From Zerene cesonia (taxonomy: Eukaryota > Arthropoda > Insecta > Lepidoptera > Pieridae), in assembly GCF_012273895.1 (NCBI RefSeq), contig NC_052116.1, positions 7,874,001-7,938,000 on the forward strand: DNA of 64,000 bases, read 5' to 3'. A program made the position numbers and the translations under genes. The notes beneath the pieces were generated by a model. That model did not search any database, was not told the origin of the DNA, and worked only from the letters and a program-made list of their open reading frames with translations. Positions 54,254-64,000 of this stretch are shown here, in pieces. The stretch's first letter is position 1, and each line of letters starts with the position of its first letter.

Positions 54254-54424
54254 CTAGCCGGAACCTGCGGCTTCAATCACATGGTACCCGGCTGAAATGT
54301 AGTATATATAATCCAGACCACAATCTATCTCCGTTCCAAACTTCATACAGATCCCAAAAGACAGTTTTGCTTAAAGAATAACATACAGCGTTAGAAACTG
54401 TCGCGTTTATAAAATTTTTACGAT
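54254..54424 (-). mobile_element. Hel-like element
   Basis: CTAGCCGGAACCTGCGGCTT, GTAGTATATATAATCCAGAC and CGTTCCAAACTTCATACAGA, with a reversed AT-rich 5' end near TTTATAAAATTTTTACG. CTAG follows AAG instead of A alone, so the end is plausible but not exact. Confidence 0.45.
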
Positions 54425-54937
54425 AGCAATACTTACTAGCCATCAATTCCAGGCAACTAAATTTATTTCATCATACGTACATACGCAAATTACCTTCAAA
54501 AAGCGGTATTTGTATCAACTTTCATAAACACTAAAATCAACAGCTGCACGGCAAATAAAAATTCAAAACACGTAAGCAAGTTCATAACATGTGATGGATA
54601 GCGCAACTCCGTGTATACGAATGGAAGTTTTAAAACTGCTTCGAAACTGTGTAGTTCCGAACAATCCATCATTGGTAATACGTTCAACTGTAACACTATT
54701 TATTCAAAATGTTGTTTCGACACTTTATACAAATATGATGGAATCATTCTGAGATAGGATGTTGAGATGCGTGTGTGGTAGGTGAAAAAGGTACATGCGA
54801 TAGTCATTTAAGAGACTTCAGACAGTGTATCTTGAGTAGAAATAAATTGTTTACATAACATAACATTGTAACATACTTTAATGAACCCATAATAACAATA
54901 AAGGTACTTCAGTAATATTAGAATGTATCCCTGTTAA

Positions 54938-55065
54938 TATCATAAATGTAAATATCTGTATGTCCGTTACGCCTAAACGACTGAATCGAGATTTGTGATA
55001 TTTGGTGGTGTATGTCCTTAGATATACTGACTAGCTTCCCGCCCGTGACTTCGCACGCGTAATCA
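54938..55065. mobile_element. Two abutting Hel-like fragments
   Basis: A plus-strand 5' fragment (AATATCATAAATGTAAATAT, GTCCGTTACGCCTAAACGAC) runs into a minus-strand 3' end (CTAGCTTCCCGCCCGTGACT then TCGCACGCG at 55032). Confidence 0.5.
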
Positions 55066-55072
55066 AAAACAT

Positions 55073-55200
55073 ATTTATTTATTTATTATACTTTATTGCT
55101 CTGGAAAAATTACAAATTGAGACTTATTCTAGGTGACATTATTACAAATGGCGGTCTTATCGCTAAATAGCGATTTCTTCCAGACAACCGGTTGCACTGA
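55073..55200 (-). mobile_element. LINE 3' tail (type 1)
   Basis: ATTTATTTATTATACTTTAT, ACAAATGGCGGTCTTATCGC and TAAATAGCGATTTCTTCCAG then ACAACCGGTTG, the reverse of the tail at 35280. The hairpin ATCGCTA-AA-TAGCGAT (55159-55174) is perfect here. Confidence 0.6.
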
Positions 55201-55637
55201 GAGAAGTTAAAGTAGAGGATAGGAGTAGGGAAGAGCATAAAGAGAACATAGTTAAAATGATGAAACATAGCAAAACTCTGATGCAAAATACACATTATTA
55301 AGCTTAATATACGTTTTAAGACACGTTATAATTTTGAAAGAGATTAGAGTCTATCACAATAACAGTAATAAATGAAGACACATTTCAACTTTTAATCTAA
55401 AACCCATTTCCAGCTTATTTTCTACTGAAGCTTTATAAATAGGTACGCAACTTTTTGAGGGTGTTTTTACTTATCCTAAAACTTCTGAACAAATTATAAT
55501 TGCGTTTTGCATAGAACAGGTCAATTTCCTTTTCCTAAAGCTATTGAAAACAGTATTTTCGTATAATGTATTTTATGGCTTATTTACGGATATCATTTTT
55601 ATGGATTAGAATATTAAATACGTATGTCTAATCTACT
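55201..55637. other. AT-rich stretch, nothing recognised
   Basis: AAAGTAGAGGATAGGAGTAG near 55209 may still belong to the adjoining LINE fragment. Confidence 0.35.
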
Positions 55638-55821
55638 TCCCTACTAATGTCATAAATGCGAAAGCTGTCAGTCTGTCACTTCGTCACACGTAAACAACTT
55701 CACCGATTTGGATGAAATTTAGTACAGGCATAGTCAGAAACCCGAGAAAGGACAAAATATATTTTTTATCCCTGATACCGTTCCTTTCAGTACGCGGCCA
55801 AAGACACGGGTGAAATGATAG
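55638..55821 (+). mobile_element. Hel-like element
   Basis: TCCCTACTAATGTCATAAAT, GTCACTTCGTCACACGTAAA, CACCGATTTGGATGAAATTT and CACGGGTGAAATGATAG. The 5' end is HelA-like; the 3' CTAG is ATAG. Confidence 0.55.
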
Positions 55822-57040
55822 TTTGTTATGAAAATTAATTTTCTAATTAAGATACATAAGCATTTACACAGTTTAAGAGTGAATCATTAATTTCATAAGC
55901 AAGCACTAACTTGGTATTTAGTAAAACGCGAATTGTGGAAACATGGATGTGATAAATAATTTACAAATTATTTGTATAGAATGGAGGAACAGAAAATACT
56001 GGCAGATAAGCAATTGGAAATGGAGATGGGAGAAGTAGATCGAGTTATCATAACACCTAACATTATTGATGGATAACAAAAAATATTTATAAAAAAGAAT
56101 TCTTAACGTCTCTTAGCTTGATTCCATTTTCCAAGCTACTCGCACATTTTATGATTAAGCAAACAAAAGTTGATGAGACTTTATAATTATTGGTTACCAT
56201 TGGCACTACAATATAGAACGTTTTCCACGTAAGCAAAAATTGGACTGCATTCATTGCCGAAATAACTAGATTGCATGTTGCCATGGCAACCGGCGACTAA
56301 CACAAAATTGGCCATGCAGTTTCATCGGTACACGCTTTTTATGTGAATGCCCTATGTTTTTGATTTCATCGATTACTACGATACTGGATTGACCGAAATC
56401 CAATAGAGCATTCATTTGTTTATCTACTGAAATGAACATACGAAATGTCTATTAATATAATTATTTATACTAAAATATAGTAGGAACAATGATGGGTAGT
56501 CTATAGCCCTAGACTATGTATGTCAATTCTAAACCATCAAGTGTAGCTTTTGTCATCTTTTCTGGTGAAAACTAAGGTCATCTATCTATAGACGGTTAAA
56601 TTATATAAGTAAGTCGAGTTTTGAAACATAATGTCCTATTTTATTTCAGCTTTGTATCTACCCACGAACGTAACTCAATTACTGCCAAAGACAGATTTCT
56701 ACATACTTGAGATTATAATATGTATAACACCAAATTCATTTTTGTGTAGCTAGTAGTTCATCCGAGCTTCATTTAGGTTGAGAATTCTGTTTTATTACAG
56801 TTATTGTCATATCAAAGTCTTCTATTTTATTATAGTTATTATCATACAAATCTAGAAAAACATAAACATATCCATGGCTATCAACGATTTAAAGCATTTT
56901 TAACTTTAATTTAAGCATCATCCAAATACGTAGGATCAAAATATGAAATATTTTCTATTTTCACGAATAATGAGTAATGCATATTAAATAATAAAACACC
57001 ACATCCATCATTCGTCGTCCAGAACATCTGGCGAGAATAA
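55822..57040. other. Stretch with no recognised feature
   Basis: AT-rich. Frames of 62-65 codons here are unremarkable. Confidence 0.4.
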
Positions 57041-57046
57041 TTAGCA

Positions 57047-57155
57047 GGTGTCGGTGATCGCAGTGAAGTTGCGGCGAGCGGATAAATAGCAGAGATCAAG
57101 GTTCTTGCAGCCCGCCCGACTCGCTCGAGTGCATTCTGTAATACGAGAGCGTGTT
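57047..57155 (+). other. Small GC-rich patch with codon-like reading
   Basis: After TTAGCAG (a possible splice acceptor) the plus strand reads VSVIAVKLRRADK before TAG, with G/C-ending codons, and then CCCGCCCGACTCGCTCGAGT. A terminal coding exon is conceivable, but the pyrimidine tract is weak. Confidence 0.15.
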
Positions 57156-57358
57156 ACAGTACTAGCGTAACTCATTATGCAGTATGACGAAAACGCGGGT
57201 AGTTTGTGTTTCGTTCTAATAAAGGGAAATTGTTTTTTACATACTTCGCTATACACTCATACATATTAATTAGCTGTTAAACATATTATAAATATAAATT
57301 CTGTACGAATATTTCTTTTCTACAAAGAAGGGAGTCAATTAAGAGGGGTCGGTTTTAG

Positions 57359-57666
57359 GTGTGAGAGTAGCATGCTTCGCCACGAGTTGGGCCAGCACCG
57401 GGGAAGGAACCACACCACGTCAGAAAATAGCGTGAAATAGTAGTATACTATTGTGTTTCATACGGTGAGTGGGGGAGCCAGTGGCCCGTGACTATTTCAT
57501 CGACCTTCCCAGTCTTTTCTTTTATTCCAATCGTAAATTATTTCCTTATCCTTTACCCCAAGCGGGCAAGTCATTTGCATCAGCCGTATCTCTGCAACAT
57601 TCATGGCCGGTAGTGATCGCCTACCATGAGGCGAACTACACGCTCAGATTCCCGCTATTACATAGA
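57359..57666 (+). mobile_element. RepD, near full length, sense orientation
   Basis: GTAGCATGCTTCGCCACGAG, TTGGGCCAGCACCGGGGAAG, GAGTGGGGGAGCCAGTGGCC, CCTTCCCAGTCTTTTCTTTT, GTGATCGCCTACCATGAGGC and CCCGCTATTACATAGAAAA. The 75-codon frame is shadow. Confidence 0.7.
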
Positions 57667-58084
57667 AAATGCCACCAACGTCCTCAGGATGAATAGGGAC
57701 CAAATTACAACAATTCCTTACTAAAAACAAAAAATCACGCCAATCGATTGAAAACTGGTATAGAGTTAACAAGTAATAAAAAAGTCAGACAAATTGAGAT
57801 CCCTATTCGTTTCTTTTTGGAACGTCGGTTAATAAAGTATCTTGTGAAGATTTGTTTTTATTAAAGCGCCCCTAAAAACGAGCAAAACGCTGAAAAGGGT
57901 TGCCAATCTGAAATAAAAATAAAAAGCCTTATTGACGGCCTCCATCCTCTGTCCGAACTTCTTTCTGGTTTTAGATATCAAGTTAAAATTGATATCGAAC
58001 AAACGTTCGGTTTCACATTCCTATCAAGGTTCAAGTTTCTAAGTTAAACAGAAGTTGAGTCAATACAGCTGTAGATACAAAATT

Positions 58085-58380
58085 TACAAAGTTCGTTTGC
58101 CTTTGTAGGGGTTTTTTTTAAACGTCTTTTTTAGAGTTTCGCATTCAAAAGAGTAAAACGGGACCCTATCAGTAAAACTTCTCTGACTGCCTGTCTGCCT
58201 AGCCGTCTTTCTGTCTCCATGCTGTATCTCATGAATCATGATATTTTGATAGTTGATTTGTTTGAGGGATTGTATTTCTGTTACGACTATAATAATAACA
58301 AAATATCAAGGTGACCAATTTTTGCAATTGCTCATTTGTACAAAATGTTACAAATCCGACTCGCACCTGACCGAATTTTT
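58085..58380 (+). repeat. RepF copy
   Basis: CTCCATGCTGTATCTCATGA, ATCATGATATTTTGATAGTT, TTGTATTTCTGTTACGACTA and AATCCGACTCGCACCTGACC. Longer than the copy at 14575. Confidence 0.45.
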
Positions 58381-59888
58381 GATAATTCTTGGTAAGACCA
58401 TTTTTATTCTGTGGTCATAGGTATCGTGCGCAATAGTCTAAGGTTGAAAATGAAAATGGAATGATCACACCTGATCAAAGATTTGAAATTATCATCATAA
58501 TATTTCGTCACTAGGTTCAAGACTAGACTTAAGTTCTAATGAGTACATTAACAGTACGACTATTTTTAAATGAAAACATCTCATCAACATTAAATCAAGC
58601 GGTAAAGGATAGCGCAAAAACCAAGCCAATATAAAAGTCGTAGCCAAGACGAACCAAATTGAAATTCATCAGTCAACGTCAGCCCTCCTTCCGAGATAAG
58701 CTTTTGGACAAACTAACCTGACATTTATTGCTACTACATTTTAATTGCAAATGTATTTATGTTTACCTTAATGGACGCCTGAAATATGGCCTTGCAAATT
58801 ATATGATTTCAGATATTGTTTCGTGTTACGTCTATAAACTATTTCGCAAAGGATGTGTCGTAATGAATAATACAATGATATAACGTAAATTGCATACAAT
58901 TATATAGTTCAACTTATTAACACGTAGAATCTACAAAGATACCAACACGCCCGTGGCAAAAAAACATAAAAAACATATCATGGCCAATTTAAATGAAAAT
59001 TTCTCACACAAAAATGCCAAAAATAACGTTTTCATTTTTAAGGTCTTATCATGTTTCTATACAAAATTATATTATACCGTAATGGATTCAATAATATAAT
59101 AAGATAAATAAATAAAACTTCGACTTTAACATCCAACCACATCAACTTATATCAAAATGTTTATCTTACGTGAAAATATGCTTACCAAACCTTATTCTGC
59201 TGTAGGCGAACAAACAAAAGTTTTGTTATAATTTATCTTTTGAGTTCTGTTAACATGGAATTGAAAAAGCAATTTATTATAATATATTAACTTCTCTATT
59301 GATCAATAAAATAGCGTTATAATTTACGCTATTATTTTAAGAAAGCTACAAACAACATAGTGAAATGTCTTTTATGAGAATTTATTCGCTTTGACAATTT
59401 TATTTCTGATTTACATATTTATCTTAATATCAACATTAAGTATTATGATACAACAATTAATGATGCATCATGTAAAAACAACATATAAATCCATTATGAC
59501 CGTAACCTTAGCTTCGAAAACATCGTATATCATTCAAAAACTTATTTTCGTCGACGTAACATTCCTGCACCCTCTTCTCTTGATCAATTCACTTCCAACG
59601 TACTACGAAAGTTCCGTTTTGTCTCACAGTTAATTAACGAACCTTATTACTTCTGTGAAATCTGTTTGTATATTAAAATTCCTTATGTATGAGTTCCATG
59701 CATCATTCTACGTTCATATCACATCCGAATAACAAAGCTTCTTTCGGATATTAAAACAAGTAAGGACTATTTGGCATGCGTCACGTTCGACGTTTATATG
59801 TGTAATTAATTGTTATGGATACAATTTCTTTTAATACTACTAACAATATAAATTACTAAGTGAAATTTTTGTAAGGTTTCTTTTTCAA
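58381..59888. other. 1.5 kb AT-rich stretch, nothing recognised
   Basis: The 80-codon frame at 59391-59633 is AT-driven (Ile/Leu/Thr-rich). No repeat ends. Confidence 0.4.
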
Positions 59889-60020
59889 TTGGAGCGACCC
59901 ATCGAGCTGATGGTTCACCTGATGGTAAACGGTAGCAAACGCATTGCCCATTTTTAAGGAATAGGGGATATACTGAGAAACGTCGACGAGAATAAAGGAA
60001 GGGTGGGAAGGGTGAGGAAA
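59889..60020 (-). mobile_element. RepD, diverged and internally deleted
   Basis: GGAGCGACCCATCGAGCTGA, TGGTTCACCTGATGGTAAAC, GCATTGCCCATTTTTAAGGA and GGAAGGGTGGGAAGGGTGAG. The ATCACCACCGCCCATGAACA segment is replaced by GGTAGCAAAC. Confidence 0.6.
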
Positions 60021-60293
60021 AAATATTCTTCATCATTTAAATTTTAATATTAACTCGTTCCTGAAATAATAATTTAAGCCCATTCCGCTCTTTGTAGCTT
60101 AACTCGTTTATTTCCAACTTTGTACTTTTCTAAAATAATGGGATTTCCAAGTCTTTGTATGACTACCTAATAGCTCAGTAAAATTTGTAGTTAAATACTT
60201 TTCAGAGTGCCTAAATAGGTATAACATGTACTTCAACAGAGATTTCTTATGAAAATGACACGATTATTACAATTGAACATGAATATAATTGAA

Positions 60294-60464
60294 TATATAC
60301 TAATACTATAAAGCTGAAGAGGTTTTTGTTTGTTTATTTGAACGCACTAATCTCAAGCGCTACTGGTCGTATTTGAAAAATTATTTCAGTGTTAGATAGC
60401 CCATTTATTGAGGAACGCTATAGACAATATATGTACCACGGAAGAAGCCGGGACGGACCGCTAT
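60294..60464 (+). mobile_element. HelC
   Basis: ATATACTAATACTATAAAGC, TGAAGAGGTTTTTGTTTG, GTGTTAGATAGCCCATTTAT, TATATGTACCACGGAAGAAG and CCGGGACGGACCG then CTAT for CTAG. Confidence 0.7.
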
Positions 60465-61031
60465 TTCAATATAAAAAAACTGATCATAAAGCGAAAAATG
60501 CTTAATTTCAAATAACGGCAACAATTAACAACTTCCACATGACTTACCAGGTTATTGCTATCATTTGTATTTAAGTACATTTAACCTTTAATGACTTCCC
60601 AACTTATCCCATTCATAACTGATTCTCATTTGGGAAGTGTTAATTCGCGGTTGAATTCCCAACAACGTTTCAAAGAGAATAATTATTACAATTCAACTAG
60701 GAGACTTGCTCCCTTATGTATTATTCAAAATTTAAGACGTAAACCCTAAGTTGGGATATCTCTCTATGAAGGTTTTACGTGAAATTATATATATTATAAT
60801 ATGTATGATTCTAAAGTGAAATAAAAATTTATGAACTAGAAAGCTGTTACAAGAAATGTAATAAACGTTAGTCCATATACTTAATCATATTCGTAGATAT
60901 ACCTATAAACTATTTAAAACTTAGTCTCAAAGCTTCTTATATGTAGTACCAGTAATATCAAAGGCTTTAAATTCTTTTAACTAGTACTTCATACAGTACA
61001 TGGTTTTCGATAACTGATTGAAAATCGTAAG
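60465..61031. other. AT-rich stretch, nothing recognised
   Basis: No repeat ends or coding-like frames. Confidence 0.4.
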
Positions 61032-61186
61032 TTCTACCTATAGTTCAGATTCCTGGAATAAAAGCAGAATGTCCTTCTCAAGCCTCATACTATTTATGTA
61101 CAAAATTTCAACCATATTGGTTCAATGGATTGGGCGTAACAGAATCGTTAGACTGATAGTTACTTTCAGATATGTGATATTATGAG
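61032..61186 (-). mobile_element. Hel-like element, ends eroded
   Basis: CCTGGAATAAAAGCAGAATG, TACAAAATTTCAACCATATT, GGTTCAATGGATTGGGCGTA and GATAGTTACTTTCAGATATG then TGATATTATGA follow the reversed Hel-like order. Confidence 0.45.
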
Positions 61187-61769
61187 GGATTAAATAAGTT
61201 GATGTGCAATAATTTACCTACGTAAATATTGACTATATATAATATAATATATTTATTATATAGGCCTTAGCAATAGCATATCGTGATGTTGTACTAATAA
61301 TATGAATAGATACAGCTCGTGCTTGCTATGCTTAGGTTTTAATTATAATATATTAAAAAATTATGTATGTACTATTAATTTTAGCGATTATTTTCATGAC
61401 ATTAATTGCAGATTTATAGCGTCTTAAATAATGTAATTATATCATTAATTATGTCAATTACACACATACTAAAATAATAAATTAGGATTTAATTTAACTT
61501 GACTCTAAAAACAATTTTGCTACTAGTATCTTAATTTATATTATATTTCCGTTAAACCTCACAAAACAATGCATATTAATAAGAACACAATATAAAAAAC
61601 ACTACTTAAAATCAAAACTTTTGCCAAACATTGAAAAAAAAATTGTCAAAAACTGAACCAACTCCAAATTATCAGAACTAGGTCAAATTAAAATGAGACC
61701 ACATGGGAAGCATCAGCTATTGAATAAAAAAGAATCATAAAAATCGCTTCGCCCACTAAAAAGTTAGTA
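61187..61769. other. AT-rich stretch, nothing recognised
   Basis: Very low GC; runs such as TATATATAATATAATATATT near 61233. Confidence 0.45.
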
Positions 61770-61925
61770 ATAATGATAATAATTTACTTTATTTAGCACC
61801 AATTTAAAAATATTATATAAAAAGGAAAACAAATGAAGATAAAAATATAATATAGAGCCAAAAAGGCGGCCTTATCGCTACTAAGCGATTTCTACCAGGC
61901 AAGCTAAAAGTTATGAGGTAACAAG
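61770..61925 (-). mobile_element. LINE 3' tail (type 1)
   Basis: ATGATAATAATTTACTTTAT, AAAAAGGCGGCCTTATCGCT and ACTAAGCGATTTCTACCAGG then CAAGC. The hairpin ATCGCT-ACTA-AGCGAT is at 61874-61889. Confidence 0.6.
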
Positions 61926-62250
61926 CACAAAAAATACTACCGAATCGCAAACTTCTTCCTTTTTTGAAGTCGAAAAGGATCGTCGCTCATTTAGCACCGT
62001 TTGCGTTGGAAGTAAATGAATAATATGTAATTAGTCGTGGAGTTAACAATAAAAGGCTTTCACGGAAATTATTGTACGCGTTAAATAACCGTAATGTTTC
62101 ACTCAGGTGGTACATGAGAAACCTCTTACGTCGAATATATCTCGCATTAACCTCTCCTTTCTAAAAGTGGTACAGAGGTCAACTATTTTAATAACAAGCC
62201 TATATAACACATATTTCCACTAAGGAAGTTAAAAATTATTAATAACATAT

Positions 62251-62450
62251 TATTATCATAGGAACGGGTAGTTCGATTCCCGGTAACTGAGAAACAAAAA
62301 AATCACAGTCTGGCACAGCATTATGTTATCTGTGGTTTGGCAGGCCACAGAAGGCTAACACTTAATTATCTGTTCATAATATCGGTTAGACAAATAGATT
62401 GACATCTCATCTTCCCCATGTCTCGTAAGGGACACGGGAATTCACTTTCA
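62251..62450 (+). mobile_element. SINE-A, 5' truncated at the B box
   Basis: GGTAGTTCGATTCCCGGTAA, CACAGTCTGGCACAGC, GGCAGGCCACAGAAGGCTAA and CGTAAGGGACACGGGAATTC. TAACATAT occurs at 62243-62250 and 62453-62460, a plausible 8-bp target-site duplication. The body carries a second TTTGGCAGGCCACAG, a small internal duplication. Confidence 0.65.
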
Positions 62451-63263
62451 ATTAACATATAACGTTATAACATCACATTATTGCGTCAACTAATATCCAT
62501 AGAATGTAAAATTTAATATTCTCCTTTATTCTTCTCAAGAGCTTTATCAATTTATTAACCCATATATTATATTTATATAATCTTTTAATAACCTAACCTA
62601 ATAATTTTCGTAGTTTGGCCTGTGCGTATATTGATCAGTCAGTCAGTCAACTTCGTTTTATATATTAATAAAGAAGACGAGATTTAACAAGATTCATCCA
62701 AATCCATTTGCATGTTCAAGTTTGACAAACAGAAGTAGAGACTTTTCTTTTTGTATCATTACAGCTTTATATTAGACCTATGCTTTCTTTTATATCTTAT
62801 CGCCTTATAGCTCTAAGAACCACATGCACATGGTAAAAGCTTATTTTATAATGCCTTCTAGTATAGAACCACTGCAATTAAAAAAAAACGAATGATACAA
62901 TGAGAATATGATGTGCTTTAGACATTAAGCTATATTATACGATAGAAAAGTATGTCACTGAGATACTCCTAAATATTGTCTTAAACGATTTAAATCATGG
63001 CCGGCCAGCCTTATAGACAAAATTTCTGAGAAATGTAAATAAAGCAAGCCCGCCAACTTGAAGTGAGTTCAAATTACTTAGAACTTATTAATATATTTCT
63101 ACGACTTTCTATGAACTTAATTTTGATTTTGAAAATAATAAATTAATTCATTTGTTCCAGATTGGGTTAAATAAAAATAAGATTAATCCAGTAGAAACTT
63201 ATGAAATGAATGACTTAAGAAATCATATTAGTCTTACAGTTACGCCGTCTTCACAAATAGGCG
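62451..63263. other. AT-rich stretch, nothing certain
   Basis: TTGATCAGTCAGTCAGTCAA near 62630 may be a Hel-like fragment. Otherwise no repeat ends. Confidence 0.35.
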
Positions 63264-63269
63264 ACTTAC

Positions 63270-63380
63270 CATCGCGACAGCAGTGACACAGACAGTAACC
63301 ACGCTATCAAAATTCCATAGTTTAAACCACAGATAATACAATATTATATTGGTTTAAATTAAATAGAATCGCGGCGGTCG
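63270..63380 (-). other. Candidate first exon with consensus splice donor
   Basis: On minus, CACTGCTGTCGCGATG is followed by GTAAGT (63269-63264), the consensus donor. Upstream (63398-63365) are a TATA-like TATATTATA and a GC-rich CAGCGCGCGACCGCCGCG. An ATG directly precedes the donor, so coding could begin at the exon end. TTTAAACC/GGTTTAAA (63321-63358) is an internal inverted repeat. No product can be named. Confidence 0.3.
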
Positions 63381-63406
63381 CGCGCTGCCGGTGCTACCGT
63401 ATAATA

Positions 63407-64000
63407 TACCTAAAATGTCTACAAACCGAATGATTTCTTTTAGAAATTCATATGCGTCCTGTTTTGTGGAACTAAAGATGTATTACAAAAGAAGGTCCAT
63501 AAACAATTGGTAATATGCATTTATTATTTCAGATTTCGAAAATAAAACTGGGTCCGAAAAAAGCAAGTAGCTCATATTATTTTATTTAGGTACATATTCT
63601 ATCATATTATTCTGCCTAGTTGCGGTCCTTACCTCCATGTCGCGCTGCTAGCATCAAATTATGAAGGCGGTCTTTATATATCAACAAACATTTCGTAACA
63701 TCCTGTGTTATACTTACTAGTATAGTATTATATTATCTGTGCTAGTATTAATAAACACACACATACCACAATCCTCCAACTCATTTTTATCTTAAAACGA
63801 ACACAATGATTTAACCGTAAAAAAGTAACAAAACTTGACGAGATCATTTCAAATGCGAAGTACAGCACAGCCGAGTAAATTCAGCGAATTTCTTTTATTT
63901 CCTTCAAGCTAATTATGAAAGCATGTCTGGTTGACAATCAAATTATAAACGCCAAGAAACGGGCTCTTTCATGCCCCTGCTGGGTTTACGTGACTAATTT
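63407..64000. other. Right edge of the window, no feature recognised
   Basis: AT-rich with mixed short words; no repeat ends or coding-like frames seen. Confidence 0.4.

Overview
The window looks like nuclear DNA from a lepidopteran (butterfly or moth). It is AT-rich and has no bacterial-style gene packing. It is crowded with short interspersed repeats that I recognise as typical of Lepidoptera: non-autonomous Helitron-like elements ending in CTAG before a T, tRNA-derived SINEs, and the tails of non-LTR retrotransposons. I see no complete protein-coding gene and no functional rRNA or tRNA gene. Most open frames are short, often begin at GTG or TTG, and overlap repeats. The two longest frames are runs of N through assembly gaps. 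The stretch is best read as intergenic or long-intron DNA. A few leads to real gene parts are given below.

Family names used here are mine. HelA, HelB, HelC and HelD are Helitron-like families; 'Hel-like' marks more diverged copies. SINE-A (tRNA head followed by GGTCTGGCA, ending near GGGACACGGGA), SINE-B (tRNA head, then a body ending in ATGATGATG) and SINE-C (a well-kept tRNA fold followed by an AT-rich tail) are tRNA-derived. RepD is a retroposon-like repeat of about 300 bp whose sense strand appears to end in TATGACATAAAA. FoldE is an approximately 146-bp unit, often found as a foldback. Line-tail repeats are 3' ends of non-LTR retrotransposons.

Layout. 1-13 kb: scattered Hel-like copies, SINE-A and SINE-B. 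12-20 kb: FoldE copies, SINE-C copies, a satellite-like AT tract and a RepD element broken by FoldE. 20-27 kb: SINE-B copies (one a foldback inserted in RepD), SINE-A nested in a Hel-like copy, a GC-rich LINE-like fragment abutting a HelB copy, and a GC-rich 38-bp minisatellite. 28-39 kb: RepD pairs, HelA, HelC and a locally duplicated segment. 39-46 kb: two 1000-N gaps, both touching HelA copies; the first lies inside a SINE-C-related insertion with a clear target-site duplication. 46.4-54.2 kb: a long repeat-poor block containing the best candidate promoter and first exon (minus strand, about 50.1-50.44 kb). 54-64 kb: repeats again, with a second weaker promoter or exon candidate near 63.3 kb on the minus strand.

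The strongest result is a set of nested insertions with readable target-site duplications, which give a relative order of transposition. The strongest gene-related lead is the CpG-rich, ATG-free segment at about 50.12-50.44 kb with CCAAT, TATA-like and CRE-like motifs and a splice donor, all on the minus strand.
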